Positions 29,001 through 41,722 of a DNA stretch of 64,000 nt are shown here, one piece after another. The stretch comes from Toxoplasma gondii ME49 (Eukaryota > Apicomplexa > Conoidasida > Eucoccidiorida > Sarcocystidae): contig NC_031476.1 of NCBI RefSeq assembly GCF_000006565.2, positions 2,876,458 through 2,940,457 of the forward strand, in the 5' to 3' direction. Within the stretch, counting starts at the first letter, position 1; every line of letters begins with the position of its first letter. The notes beneath the pieces were generated by a model that saw only the letters and a program-made list of their open reading frames with translations, searched no databases and was not told the origin of the DNA. Position numbers and translations under genes: made by a program.

Positions 29001-32000
29001 ATGGAAAGATTTCCGTTTGGGGAGTTGCACATATGGCCTTCGCTCACGGTGTCTGTAGGCGCGTAGAACGCTGCCGATGTGAAATTCCCGCAGTGGCGTA
29101 GGATGTTGGAATCCATCACTGTGAGCAACCTTTTCGCGGAAACCTCTTCTCGGCACCTGTCGCTGTCATGGGGCTTCCAAAGCGTGGCTAAACGCTTCAG
29201 ACACATGTACTGGTGTATGTGCGAATCTGAATCTTTGCCTGACGATGCGTGATCATTCTGTTCAAGTTGTGTCAAATGCGGAAGCCGTACACACGACTCG
29301 AATCAGTGGATCTTGAAGTGGCCGTAAGTGCCGCGTATCATACTGGCATCCACTTTTGCTTCTTACGGAGACATACTCACGTGCATGTACGTGTGGGTAG
29401 ATGCATGCAGGTATATCTACATACGTAGATTTACATGTGCATTTCCCCTCTGTCTATATGTATCTATGTATAGACGCGCACAGGTTGATACGTACATGTA
29501 TATACACGTATATACGCGACTGTGGGTGTATGCCGTAAGATTCGAATACGCGATACGACCATGTACAAGGATACAAAAGAGAGGAGCGAAGATTTCTTTC
29601 CGGTTGGTGCCGAGCATGCACGCACACACATCTTGTTTTGTTATCAGGAGGAGAAGGAGAAACGTCAGGCCTTGCAGGTCCGCATCGACGATCTGGAGCA
29701 TTTAATCAAACATCGGTCGCGGAGCGCGACGCTGCGAGGTGCGTCTTACAACCAGACGTCAGATAACGTTTTAGTCGAAAATCACATCTTCTACGCTTCT
29801 GCTCGTGTTGCCTACGAGACCCCAGAAAGTCAGCATGTGCACTCGAGTCCGTTGAGAAACGAACAATCTCACGGGGCCTATGTACATATCTGCGTTTACG
29901 CGCATAACCAGATGTGTGTACATGTATATGTCGACGCACAGGCATACGTGTACCTACATGCATATATATATATATATATATTTGTATGCGTACAAAGACA
30001 TTTGCCTATATGCATATAGATAGAAAGCTTTTTAGATACGTATATCTAGGCAAAGACTTCTACAGAATGCTTAAACGGGAGAGAAGGAATACATGTGCAT
30101 ACACGTGCTTGTCACGCGCCTGACTCAATGCATGGGGTAATCGTTCCGGGATTCCTTTCCTTCAGATGCCCTTGATCGAACCTACCCTCTTGCCTGTTTC
30201 TCTCCACGGCCTTCTGATTTCGTTCCTGGCCCTTGCTTCTTTCTGGCATGTCCTGCATCGCATGTGTTCTGAAACCTATCTCTTTCTGCGTGTCGTCCCC
30301 CCTCTCGCTTCTTTGCACTCAGAGAGTCAGGAATCTTCTTCCTTGCTGGATACGAGCAAGACAGAAGACAGAGAACTGGCGGCATCTGCTCGCGCGGCGA
30401 TTCACGCGTGGCTAGCCAGCAGCTCGCCAGAGCCGCTCCACCTTCCTGTGGAAAGCCCTCTTCAGCGACTGCTTCTCCACTCTCTCGTGGCAGCCGAGTT
30501 TCCTTCTCTCTACTCGCTTTCCGTCAAAGTTGGCGACCGACGCGTGCTCGCCATTTACCAGTGAGGAGACGAAGGAGACCGACGGAGAATGCGTTTTTGC
30601 AGAGGAACGCGAGGCTCTGGAACCTCTTTGGTGTCTCCAGATGTGCCATCTCTGATCATAACTGTTTTTCCAGTGGAGTCAGGAAATGCTTCCGTTCTGG
30701 CCGTCCCCCACACAGGATAGACAGTGGCACCTGAAGGTGGAAAAGACACGCCTACGTGTGTATACGCTTGTCTGCATATGCGGCAATGGTTCGCCATGTG
30801 CGTCTGTACACCTGATACACAGACTGGAGAGAGAGAAGAGATTTTGTGCGCAGGTTGCTTGGATGTGAACTAGTCTTGAGGACGAGTGTCGCAGAAACGT
30901 GGACTCAGATGGGTGTGGATGTCGAGATTCCCGGTACACAGATGCACGCGGGGAGATATCTCTATCTCGATACGCGTGAGGAGGAGCCAGAAGAGCAGAT
31001 GCTCAAACAGTTCGTGTCGGATTCTCGTCGCGTGCGTACGTCTGTGGTTCGTCAACGCGGCAAGTGTTTCTTTTTCTTTTCGTGCCGTTTCTCTCTCTCT
31101 CTGTGGAAGTCTCGACTCTTCTCTATCTTCCTGCACCTTCTCTCCTCACTGGTTTTGTGGCGCTGACTCTCATCATTTTCGCCCCCCCCCCTGTTCTTTC
31201 CTCTGTCCACATCGGTGGAGACTCTATAGTAATTCATTTTGTCTCGTAGGTCCGAAGAAGAGGTGTACGAGGAGCAGCTGCGCGGACTCCGAGAGGACAT
31301 CCACAGAGTGGAAGAACTCCGCGGGGTGCGTCAGCTGCTCGACGACGTCTCTGACCAGAAGCTTCTTGTCGTCGGCCACAATTGCTTCTACGACTTCCTC
31401 CACATCTTCCAGACCCTCTACGCGTAAGCCTGTGTTGCACCGCGGGCGCGCACCCCCACTCTCTCTGATCCTGGACTCAAGTTCATCGTCTTTGCGTCCG
31501 CCAGGGTCGCCACTTCACGCCGCCGTAGCGTTTCAACTTTCTCGAAGCTCCCTGTCTCTCTCTCTCGGTGTGTGCCGGCGATGTCGTGGAAGACGGCCAG
31601 TGATAAGACTAACTTCAGGGAGTCGACATTTTTGTTTATGGGAATGCATTTTCTTTCGCATGCGGCGGAGTGCGTCCATCCTTGATTCGGGGTCGAGAGC
31701 ACACACAGACCAAAGTCTGGAACAGGCGCTCGCTTCGTGCACCTGCTTCCTTCCTCGCCTTTCGTTCGTCCTCCAAACTGCATCGCTCTGTGGCGTTTGT
31801 CGACCTGAAGACGAGGAGAAACTAAAACGCTTTCCTCTGCGGTCTGTCCTAATGTCCAGCGACCTTCCCCAGTCTGTCTCCGAATTTAAGACGACCTGGA
31901 CGCAGCTCTTTCCGGCCACGTTCGACACGAAATTGATTGCAGAGTCTCACGATGCCCTTGCCCCTCTGCAGTCCCCTGCAACGCTCCAAGGTGAGAGTTC

Positions 32001-32724
32001 AGAGTCTGGCTTTTATGTGTGGGGATAACTGCCAACGGATGAAGGCTTCTTTGGACAGATGCTTGGGGTTCACGGTGTGGTACTCGCGACTCGCAGCGCC
32101 GTTCCCTGGAAGGTGGTTTGGGAATCAAAAACGGGTGCTAGACTGTTTTCCAGAGGAGGGACGGTTTTTCTCTCTTAATCTGTCGTCGACGCTGTCGGCT
32201 TCCCTTTTGAGACGCACTGTGTGCGCCTTGGCTGTTCGGTCGCACTCGCCGCGTGCTCGGTTTTGTGTCGCTCCACCTGGTTGCTGGTGGGTCGACTTGC
32301 TTCATTTTTCGACGGCGTTTGTGCTGTTTCCACTTGTCGAAAGCCGCTCTCTGGAGTCTCTTGCCTTTTGCTGGCAGGCCTCTGCAGTTTCATGGGCGCC
32401 TTGGCTGTCGCTTCACAGGAGCCTCTTTCCAAAGAAGAGCAAGGAGAAAGAGAACGCGAAAAGCCTGCTCTTGGGATGCCTGCGCCGTTGCAATTTCAAC
32501 TGGAACTGCTTCCAGGCACCAAGTGGACGTAAGAGACCGATCCGGCGGAGTCCAAACCCAACTACACGTGCTTTGACATCGATTTCCTGGCTGTCGCCTT
32601 ATCGTTTTATGAATGTTCATGCATGCTTCTCTAGTTCCACGCGTGTATGTATATCTACATGTGCGGCTATACATAGATTGGTGTCCATACGCGTGTGTAT
32701 ATGCATGCATTTCTGAATCCGACA

Positions 32725-32765
<41 letters not shown>

Positions 32766-34258
32766 TCTGCATCTGTGTGTCTGCGGTAGTTTACTTGTGA
32801 CTGAAAAACGTATGAGGGACGAGTGGTGTTTATAGACAAGGAATTCGTTTCCCTTGTCTGCTTGATTGCCAGGCTGCCGCCAGCGGTCCAGCCTCTGTCC
32901 GTCCCTCCTGTTTCCCTGTTTCCTGCTCGCCCCACAAGAGGCTCCTCTGTGTCTCCGCGAGCGGAAGAAAGCGGCGACAGATTAGAAGATGCAGGAGAGA
33001 AGGCGATGACGGGGCGAACGGAGGAACAAACAGCTGCCGTGAGCGCTCAGGATCAAGACGCAAGTTCAACAACCGTCGAAGAAGATTTCTCTCATGACGC
33101 TGGATACGACAGCATGATGACGACGATTGTCTTTCTTCTTCAACTGTCTCACGTGCTTCCTCGACAGGGACTCAAATGGAAGAATATCCAGTTCAGGTAA
33201 GGCACACGCCCCTCCCCACAGCTGCAGCCTCTTGATTTTTGACTCCATCTTGCAAAACATGCGATCGACAGTTATTGTAAGTATTTTACAGTTTCCTTTC
33301 GTGTTTCGGTCTGTGTCTGTGGCATCTCTCTTTACACGTTTTCCGGGGTCGAGGGTGGGGTAGTTGCATACGGTACAAAACATGTTCCCATAAAAGTGGA
33401 TATATGTGCGTGATGAGTTTGCTTGTCTCGAGTGTGAAAAAAACGTTTTGGGATGTCTACGCTCCCAAGCGCTAACTAATAAGATACGTATAGCCATGTA
33501 TCTATATATGCATATTTGTAGATTTATTTATATATATATAAATATATACATATTTGTATTTGTATATACACATCGAAGTACACGCGTAGGTTTATGGTTC
33601 TACTCACCGTTTGCTCTCCGTTTAACGTGTTTCACAGACTCACAGGATATCGAGAGGTGCTCTGATTATTGGATGCTCCGTTCGTTGGTGTCTCCTTTTT
33701 TGTCTCCTCTGTTTGTGGTCCTCTTCAGAGCAGAAGGCGGGAGGACGCTGGGGAGGCGGCAGGGCCTTTTAGCCGGCCTGGGAGAGCCACGGAGAATCGC
33801 GAGCGCAGCATGCAAAGAAAAGCACTCGTCTTCTGGGGTCCAGGAAGGCGATAAAGAGGAGCGAGTTCAGAGGACAACTGGGCGTCTGACTGCTTCAGAA
33901 GAAATCCAGAACATCATGGACAGCACGCAGCGGAAAGCAATTACCGACCTCCTGCCGCTCTTCGTCAATCGAATACGGTTCGCTTCTTCAAACAGAAACC
34001 CAAGTCTTTACACTGTTGTCATGACATCCGTTACTTACTTGTGTGTAACGACGGAATCCTACAACTACACAAGATACGCAGTTGCAAACCACACGCAATT
34101 ATACATCCATCTCCACGCACCAAGCTACGTATATACATCGGCATATAAGCTTATGTTGACCCGCGTGCGTCTAAAGTAGTAGGTCGCTGGAAATGAACAA
34201 AGTTGGCTGATCCTCCATATGCGTCGGGACATAACCATGCCGTGATCAACATGCTTCC

Positions 34259-34296
<38 letters not shown>

Positions 34297-35210
34297 GTAT
34301 CTCTGCAAGTCACAGCATACATATATATATATATATATATGTATGCATGTGCCATTCCACATGCGTCTGGGTACAACTGTGTGCTTTGATTTGCCTGTGT
34401 GTGTCGTGTGTGTCGCATGAAATCGCTTTTTAGCCTGTCGCGGTCTCAGCCTTCGTCGATTAACCTGGGAGGCCAAGACGAGCAACTTCAGCAGCAGAAG
34501 CGTCTCCTTTTAATGAGAAATCATCCGACGCATTGGAAAAAGTGGGAAATCATGAAAATATGGTCTCCGGTTTGGGTGGATGTACAACCCGTGGACAGCT
34601 CCACATCGTGGATCGTCGTCCGCGATGAGGAAGACTTGCAAAACGTCATGGCCATCTACGAGATGCTTCAGAATCCGGAATTCGAGTAAGCTAACTCACA
34701 CACTGGAAAGCCGATTTTTAGAAAACGGTCGTTCAGGGCCGCCTAAATCGACTATCGGGTGCCTGCCTCTTTTTCGTTTGCTTATAGATCGGCTTGGCCA
34801 CGTTGGTTTTACGTACTGACACCTGTGTCTACAGCTCGGTGCATGGGTTCGAAATAAAAGAATTCTTTGTTTACAGTTTGTTCCCTTACATTCAGGATCA
34901 TATGGGGATATTCGGTACTCTTGTATTTCTACAGTGTGTGGTGTTACGCTATTCAGATGAGCTTCACCGTTATCGTTATTTCACTGGCATGCTGGTGACA
35001 CACATTTGTAACACCGCAGGTTCCGATCGGAAGTGGAACATGGGTGTCTCTTGGTGTAAACCTCAAATCGGTTTGGAATTTCCTCTCGCAGCTTGTGCTA
35101 TTCCATATGAACGTGTTTCCGGAGTTTCACATTTGAGTCTTGTTCTTTTCAGACTTTTGAACTACGACCAGTATCGCGCTTTGCAACAACAGCAGCAGCA
35201 ACGGCCGTAG
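26052..35210 (+). CDS. PARN: Poly(A)-specific ribonuclease, PARN type (DEDDh deadenylase)
   Basis: Removes 3' poly(A) tails from RNAs. Thirteen in-phase exons: 26052-27078, 27767-27883, 28670-28836, 29648-29738, 30323-30560, 30854-31039, 31250-31423, 31860-31990, 32378-32528, 32873-33196, 33729-33977, 34434-34685, 35153-35210; about 1054 residues. The split nuclease domain is complete: D338 and E340 ([10 protein letters not shown]), D657 ([10 protein letters not shown]), and H835 and D840 (SHDAGYDSM). Between its halves, [13 protein letters not shown]... [14 protein letters not shown] matches the PARN FDFNK-GIPYL region, followed by an R3H-like segment from exons 5-6. The C-terminus has the RRM-like part ([24 protein letters not shown]) and a short poly-Gln end. 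The protein is much longer than human PARN because of a ~320-residue Ser/Arg-rich N-terminus and an acidic insertion at ~780-830. The exon 6 donor (GTCTGT, intron from 31040) is the weakest junction. A later start at M159 (near 26526) is possible. Confidence 0.92.
27970..27991. repeat. (TA)n microsatellite, PARN intron 2
   Basis: Short alternating TA run in the intron after exon 27767-27883. Other PARN introns carry similar runs at about 29964-29980, 32726-32761 and 33522-33560. Confidence 0.9.
34259..34342. repeat. Two (TA)n arrays, PARN intron 11
   Basis: Two (TA)n runs (about 34263-34294 and 34319-34342) are separated by a short non-repetitive spacer, all between exons 33729-33977 and 34434-34685. 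Confidence 0.92.
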
Positions 35211-35743
35211 GAAGGTTTTCTCCGAACGCAGTCTTTGTTTTGTTTTGGATGTTCGTCGCTTCTTTCGGACCCCCATGCATCGGCGGGAGTGACCGACTCC
35301 CCCTCATGTCTGTCTACCTTGGTTCCTAGACCCTTCCTGTCTGTGTTCATCACTTTTTTGACCTCTCTCGTTCACCGTGTTCAGACCCATCCGCACTCGT
35401 GGCTAGCCCTCTACACCCTCTACAGCAAGCTATGGAGCCTTCACTTTCCTACGAATGCTTTGGAAATGTTGTTACAGTGTTTCTTTTGAGAGAGGTTCGG
35501 GATGGAGTGAACTGACAGGGTCGCGTCTTCACTTGTCACAGTTCGTTTGCGTCGCATAGGACGTTCCAGTTCTCAATGAGACCTTTTCTGTGGGCGTCTA
35601 CGTCCGCCGAAATCAAGTGTATCTGCACTTTTGTAACGAACCAGATGAACACTTCTAATATCTTCAATGACCACACATTAGCGATGCTTTCTAGCAACTT
35701 GTACCCCTGACCGTACAAATACATACAAGCAAGCGCAGTCATA

Positions 35744-35985
35744 TGAATATCCGTATATGCATATACATATTTGAATATACATGTATATCTGTATATATAA
35801 ATATGCATACATGTATGTATGTATGTATATGTATGTATATGTATACATATATATATATATATATATATACGTATATGTATATATATATATAGATATATCT
35901 TACTAGGGCCTACATACCTATCCATCTATATATGTATTTATGTATATATCTATCTATATAGATATATATAGATATATATAGTCCT
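35744..35985. repeat. Degenerate (TA)n/(TATG)n/(TATC)n block
   Basis: About 240 bp of mixed TA, TATG and TATC units, the largest simple-sequence block in the window. Unlike most others it lies between genes, 0.5 kb after the PARN stop. Confidence 0.93.
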
Positions 35986-37087
35986 GCTGTCGTGCGAATC
36001 TGTGTTGGAGGCTCACTTAATGCCGGCGGACGCAAAGAGACAGATAACATTCTCCAGCCTTATGTATTTTTGCTGTAGTAGACGATGTGATTGCACTCGA
36101 CGAGCACCATCGCGGAACCGAATCTCGAGACGGAACGCGTGTTACCGCACATGCGTTGCTGGCATTTAGCTTGCAGATACGCTCATGTATAGGCGTATTT
36201 ATGAATGTGTACACGACTATATTGTAGTCGTAAAAGAAAAAAGTTATGGATGCAGAATAGATGTGGTACGGCTTCAGACATAGACCCAGCTCAAGACACC
36301 GCCTTTTGTTCGCTAAGAGTTGTGTCACTTTGTACAGCGCCTGGACTGCACTTAAGTCACGTGAAACGTGTTTCACCATTCGACTGGGTGTGTAAGCGAC
36401 GACGGGATTTCGCAGTTCGTTTTTTCAACGCTTCTGTCGCTCCTGATCCCTTATCCAAGCCAAGAGCATGGTGAAGCAATAATTGTGTTGTTCATTGTTC
36501 GACAGCGAAAGGTCCGGGTTGTCTGTCTCTTCCGAATACGCAAATGAATCGATTCACCCCTTTACCCCCTTAGTTTCATTGACAGGCATCGGAGACCCTC
36601 GCAAGTAGCTTTAGTCACTCTGAAGTAAGGTTTGGTGTCTCTAGGAACTCCTCCCTGAGCAGTGCCACATTTGAACCAGGAATGCACCTATGTGAATACG
36701 TAATCGACGTTGTCATGGTAGATGGGAGGGTGTGCAACTAGACAACGACTCTAGAAGCAACTCGCGTGAGAATGGCTCTATCTCCCTACGAAACCGAAAA
36801 TCCGCATCCATGTACTCAATTGGATAGCGTAAGAGCATTTGCACTAGAAATCGTGAAGTGCAGATGCTGTTGACTATCCTTTTTGCGTGTAGGCAGTTAG
36901 GGAAGCGAAGATAAGACGTCCCGAACATCCGTCTTAGCGGGGTAGTTGCAGCACTTGAAACTCGAGAGTAGACAGATCGAGATAAACTTCATTTCCGCTT
37001 TCCCTGCCGATAAGTCAAGTAATATACAGCGGACGTCGGAGTGTACTTGTGAATCACCGCTTCGCCTTCTCTACTCCGAGCTATTTT

Positions 37088-37363
37088 TCAAATGCACTCC
37101 GAAAAGACTCTCGATCGTCTACGTCGCCAGCGACGTAACCCAAAGGTGGTGTGTGCCGGGTGTGGTGTGAACGCTCTAGTTTGAACACTGGACTTTTTCT
37201 TTGCCAAGGCTTTTGCTCGTTGCTGGAGCATCGTGGCTTGGATTGCATATCTTTCTGATTCTGAAAGCTTAGCCAAACGCTTCTTAGTAGCGTCAAAGGA
37301 GAACCAAGGAAACCCGACACTTTCACGAGTCTCCAAGAAAATGTGGAGTTCATTGAGGTGCAT
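37088..37363 (-). CDS. Small ORF, 91 residues, hypothetical
   Basis: I do not recognise it. The start at 37363 lies in GTTAAAATGC, close to the coccidian AAAATG start context, and an in-frame TAA lies five codons upstream, so the start is well defined. The first ~60 residues look folded: MHLNELHIFLETRESVG followed by a helical, Lys/Ala/Gln-rich stretch (KKRLAKLSESERYAIQA, LQQRAKALAKKK). The last 30 residues are Arg-rich and less convincing, so a splice near residue 62 into an unseen exon is possible. Size and basic helix would suit a small organellar or ribosomal protein, but that is a guess. It is transcribed away from DNAAF1, about 0.65 kb from that start. Confidence 0.45.
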   Translation of the reverse strand: MHLNELHIFLETRESVGFPWFSFDATKKRLAKLSESERYAIQATMLQQRAKALAKKKSSVQTRAFTPHPAHTTFGLRRWRRRRSRVFSECI

Positions 37364-38008
37364 TTTAACCAGCGGTGTTTAACAGGTCTGTGCTTGCCTG
37401 CAGCTTTCATTTAGCTTCCGTCGGCGTGGAAAAAAACCGACTAAGCTTGTATCGCACGCGAGCAACTCTTGGGGTACGACACAAGGGAACGCCGGAAGCA
37501 TGCATGTTCTTGCACTTTGCGTCCCGGTGCACAAAAATTATTTGGGGCTCTAAATGCGTGCATCGAACCGTTTTTACGCCGTTTTTGTGTCGGCAAGAGT
37601 CGTTTTCTTTGTGAAAAGGCAGGAGAGTCTTGAACGTGGGAGAATAGTGCAAAAGACGGAAATCCGAATTTCGAGGCAGATGACGGTTTCACTGGCCCCG
37701 GCTGTCCTTAGAAGGACCTTAGATCGTAATTCCGCAGTGAAGCCACGTCGTCGTTTCGTGTTTTACTAGCCGGGAGAATCAAGCGCGCACAACGGTTGGA
37801 TATTCCGTACCAATGACGAACGAAGTAATCCAGACCTCCGACTCTCTCTCCTTTGTTTGCTTTTCTCTTCCGCTGTCCGGCGTTGTGCATCACTTTGTGT
37901 AGCAAGACAGAAAGCCTCTACGCGCTTGCGCAGCGCAAATCAACTCACTCTGCAAAACTGCTATACGAAGGGGTCAAAAAAGACACTCAATCGGCTACCA
38001 AAACCGCG

Positions 38009-38900
38009 ATGGCTACTGGAGCCGTTTTGTGCAAGCAGGAGCTGAAGAAGCTCTTGAGGAACGACCGACACTACTACTCAACTCCTGAACTGAATGATGT
38101 GCTCTTTCTTCATTTCAAAGGCTACCGAAAGTTAGAAGCCCTTGAAGAATTCACCGGACTCCGAACACTCCATGCTGAGACGAACGGTGAGGAGCGGAAC
38201 CCGCAAGCGTGATGCTCAAAGAATACGCCGGTCGAGAAAAAAACCATAACTGGCCGCAAAGGAGAAAGTGATCAGACGAGGAAGCAACTGATAACAAAGG
38301 TTGAGGCGAGACCATGGACTTAGGGAAGAGGAACGGACGACGAATGAAATCTGGAGAATACGAAACAACAAGGCAACGACAGTGTAGTCTACAGCCCGTC
38401 TGAATGGGACATGACAGGCCACCTCTGACAGAGAAAACGACGAAACGACACCAAAGTTTTAGATTGATTGGTACACAATATCAAAAACAATACTCAGGAA
38501 GTAAAGCTGCATCCTGTCGGTGGCTTCCTGGTAGTCTGCAGTGCACAGGGGTTGTACTAGTGGACCACCTCGCTGTGGCAAGTCGTTCTCTCTCAGTCTC
38601 CCCGTCTATGCTACTAAGAAGACGGACAGGAAACCGGGAAACACGCCACAACAGCTATTGAATGTGGCTTCTATTCTCTTTGCAGCCTTTGGAAAGATTG
38701 AGGGCCTCGATGCATGCACGGGTCTCCGTTCTCTGTGAGTCCGAGCGCGGCACATGTAGGGTTTGCAATCATCCCGATGTATCTGAGTTCGCATCAGAAT
38801 GGTTGAGCTTTGTAGTGACTCGCTGTCTCGGGATTGTACTTTGTAGTGATCCTCGTCGTATCTATCTATCTATCTACCTATCTATCTATCTATCTATTTG

Positions 38901-38934
<34 letters not shown>

Positions 38935-41722
38935 AATCAATGTGTCTAGATATATGCAAGGCGATGGGTAGCTAAAGGAATAGATAGAGAGATCAATGTC
39001 GTTGCATGTATGGGAAGTTATATATGTAGATGTGTCGGTAGATTGTCCTCCCCGCCGCCTCTAGGACTTGCACACGTCCTACTCAGTGGCCGGCACATAA
39101 CGCCGATGACATGACAGGCAGAGGTCACCGACCTCCAACTTCATGGACTTCCGTTTTACTCTTTTCCTGTTTGTTGCAGCTATTTACAAGAGAACTGCAT
39201 CAGAAAGATCGAGAACCTTGAAAAGCTCTCTGAACTTCAAACCTTGAACCTTTCTAGCAACTTGATCGAAACGATAGAAAACCTGGGTCCGCAATCGCCG
39301 CTGTAACAGAACAAGAAAACATAAAGAATATCGTATCACTGGTGCTAATGATGCTTCTACGGATAATGTACCAATCTGTTTATAATGTGCAAAAGCCCAG
39401 GAACATATACAGACATATATATATATATATATATATATATTGCGTACTTAGGATCACATCAAAATTGTTCACTAATGGTACTAGGAAATAGGAGATCGCT
39501 TTAGTTATAGGGAAAACAACTTTCGAACCACCAATAAAGATTGGTACGAAAAACTTACCATATCTTCCCTAGGAAGCCGTCATTAAAAATATAAAGATCT
39601 TAGCTATAGATGCATTTGTCACTTGCAATCGAGGCAGCTGAATCCTGCGAACACATTAGAGGGACAAACAGTATGTACGTGTAAATTAAAGGTGTGTACG
39701 TGTGTCGGCGCATGGCTTGATGCGTGTTTGTGTATGCCTTTGTATATATGAGCTGACATCTTGTTTGTCTATTCTAGTCTTCATTATGGGCGATACGCAG
39801 GCCACAATCCGCTTCTGCGAACGCTTCAACTCGAAAGGAACTACATCGGACGCAATGGAAGACAGGATTTCGATCATCTTGCCTGTCTAAAGGCCTTGGC
39901 AGTTCTAGATTTGTCGAACAACCAAATCGAGGACCCCGCCATTGTTTTTGAGGTGCTTTCTCATCTTCCGTGTTTGAAGGTTCTCTATCTGAAGGGGAAT
40001 CCAGTGGTAAGAGTGGGAAGCTAACCGATGCCAACTAACATCATTGACGTAGACGTACTCTTCTGAAGACCTATGTATATATGTATTAGCCGAAAGCGAT
40101 TCCTCGGTATCGCGAGGAAAGTCGTAATGCCGTACTAGGTTAAGCTGGGACATTCAGATGCACATGTAGAGCCTAGTTTGTAATGATTGCCGGATAGTCA
40201 TGTCGTCAAAAAGACAGACTGAGTGTCGCCGGTCACGGCAGAGAAAAGACTCAGAACATTTGTGTGCAGATTCGGCAAATACAGAATTACAGGAAAACCG
40301 TCATTGTGACCCTGAAAGAATTGACGTACCTCGACGACCGGCCTGTCTTCATAGACGAACGTCGATGCGCGATGGCCTTTGCCCAAGGAGGACTCCAGCA
40401 AGAAAGAGAGGAGAGAGAAAAAATTCGCAAGGAAAAAGAACTTTCCCATGAGAAAAACCGACAGGGTAAGCCCCACTAAAAATAGTGCAAGTGCCGACCG
40501 ACGCAAATTTGCTGGCTTTGCGGAGACAGCAATACAGCACCGAGCTCGCGCCCAGCCGCTGCCGCGGCCTCACCTTCTCTAGCACACCAGCGGGATGCAA
40601 AGAATTTAAGCTCTTTGAGAAGAGAAAAAAACTGTACATCTTGCCTGGATTCGTTCTTTGGCACACGCTACCCTTAGGTAGTTTCAATCGACAAAGCAAC
40701 AGACTTTGCTATTTAACACTTTATGAGCTGATGTGTCTTCCCGGTCTCGCGTACAACAAAATTCGATACGAAGGAATGCAGGACTATGTGTTGGGCATTG
40801 CACGTCGTTTGTTTCGTGTTCGCATTTTGATTTCAAAGCTTTTATGAAGCTGATTGAGGAAGCGCAACGCCTACGAAGGGAGATGCTAGACATGAGGGCA
40901 GAAGATCGAGAGGACGACGATTTACATAACTACTTGGAGAACCTAGAGCGCAATCGGTATGTGCCACTGTCACCCGGAAATGAGAAGGCTTTCTCGAAGT
41001 GTAACGGTGACCTTCGTCCCCATACCTTGCAATCTAGCTTAACCGGAGGAGTCAAGCAGACACGAACCCTACAAGAATTAATTTTATCCGCCCGAGTAAT
41101 CACCTATCCGCTGACTGCATTTCGTATTCGCTCGTGTAGCCTGTCCTGTCACCTTGGGCGAGTCAATGTCCAAAAGCAGACTCCTATTCTCTCCACAGAG
41201 CACCTCGTCAGCACACACGTCACCCGTTTGTCTCGCGAAACGTTTACGATCAGGTTTAATTCAACGCAGGCCCCGCTGTCTGAGGATGAAAATGGTCGCC
41301 AAGTAGAAGAAACCGCTCGTGCACTGAGAGAAGCCAGCGCTGCACGAAATGCCCGTCATCTCGACTCCATTCGGTCTAGAGAAACGCAGCTGCTTCCAGA
41401 GCTAGAAATGCTCTCCTTTGCTACGCCGCCTACAGGGACTCCAACAACTGATCGGAGTCATGTTGTGCCTAGCCTGGGTGAAAGCCTACCAGACGACAGC
41501 TGGAGCATTGCGACGAGTCAGAGTAACTCTGGAAAGGATGCATGCTCAGATTGTGAACAGAAGGAGGAGTCCGATGATGTCGGCTCCAATCCAGGTCGAA
41601 GCAAGTCCGACAGCTCCGAATGTTCGGGTGGAACAGAAGCCAATGCGGCACACGTGGACATCGACACTCCTCGTGAGCGAAGCGTGCGCCGAAACGAGCT
41701 TAACTTTGACGCATTGGACTAA
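38009..41722 (+). CDS. DNAAF1: Dynein axonemal assembly factor 1 (LRRC50/ODA7-like leucine-rich-repeat protein)
   Basis: Cytosolic factor for pre-assembly of axonemal dynein arms; in coccidia only microgametes have flagella. Exons: 38009-38186, 38686-38734, 39180-39286, 39801-40006, 40270-40465 and 40839-41722, about 539 residues, all junctions in phase. The N-terminus has the family signature [17 protein letters not shown], then leucine-rich repeats ([57 protein letters not shown]) and the LRR cap [15 protein letters not shown] with FAQGG (~191-225). A charged helix follows ([16 protein letters not shown]), then a Glu/Ser-rich C-terminus. In the last exon a strong donor (CG|GTATGT, intron from 40959) suggests an additional intron, because residues between it and ~41270 are less conserved-looking. 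The frame stays open either way. The start is the first ATG after a run without ATG. Confidence 0.88.
38859..38938. repeat. (TATC)n tetranucleotide microsatellite, DNAAF1 intron 2
   Basis: Nearly 20 copies of TATC with two interruptions (tacc, ttgtc) between exons 38686-38734 and 39180-39286. It should be length-polymorphic between strains. Confidence 0.95.
39414..39440. repeat. (TA)n microsatellite, DNAAF1 intron 3
   Basis: Alternating TA run within the intron between exons 39180-39286 and 39801-40006. Confidence 0.9.

Larger units (their letters stand above)
35211..38008. other. Interval between PARN and DNAAF1
   Basis: It holds the PARN 3' region, a large microsatellite block (35744-35985), about 1 kb (36000-37080) where I see no supported feature, the small minus-strand ORF at 37088-37363, and the DNAAF1 5' region. 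The open frame just left of the DNAAF1 ATG has no ATG of its own. Confidence 0.55.

Noticed and set aside
35744..35985. Telomere- or centromere-like repeat
   Set aside because: It is mixed TA/TATG/TATC simple sequence of only 240 bp between ordinary genes; coccidian telomere repeats (TTTAGGG type) are not present.
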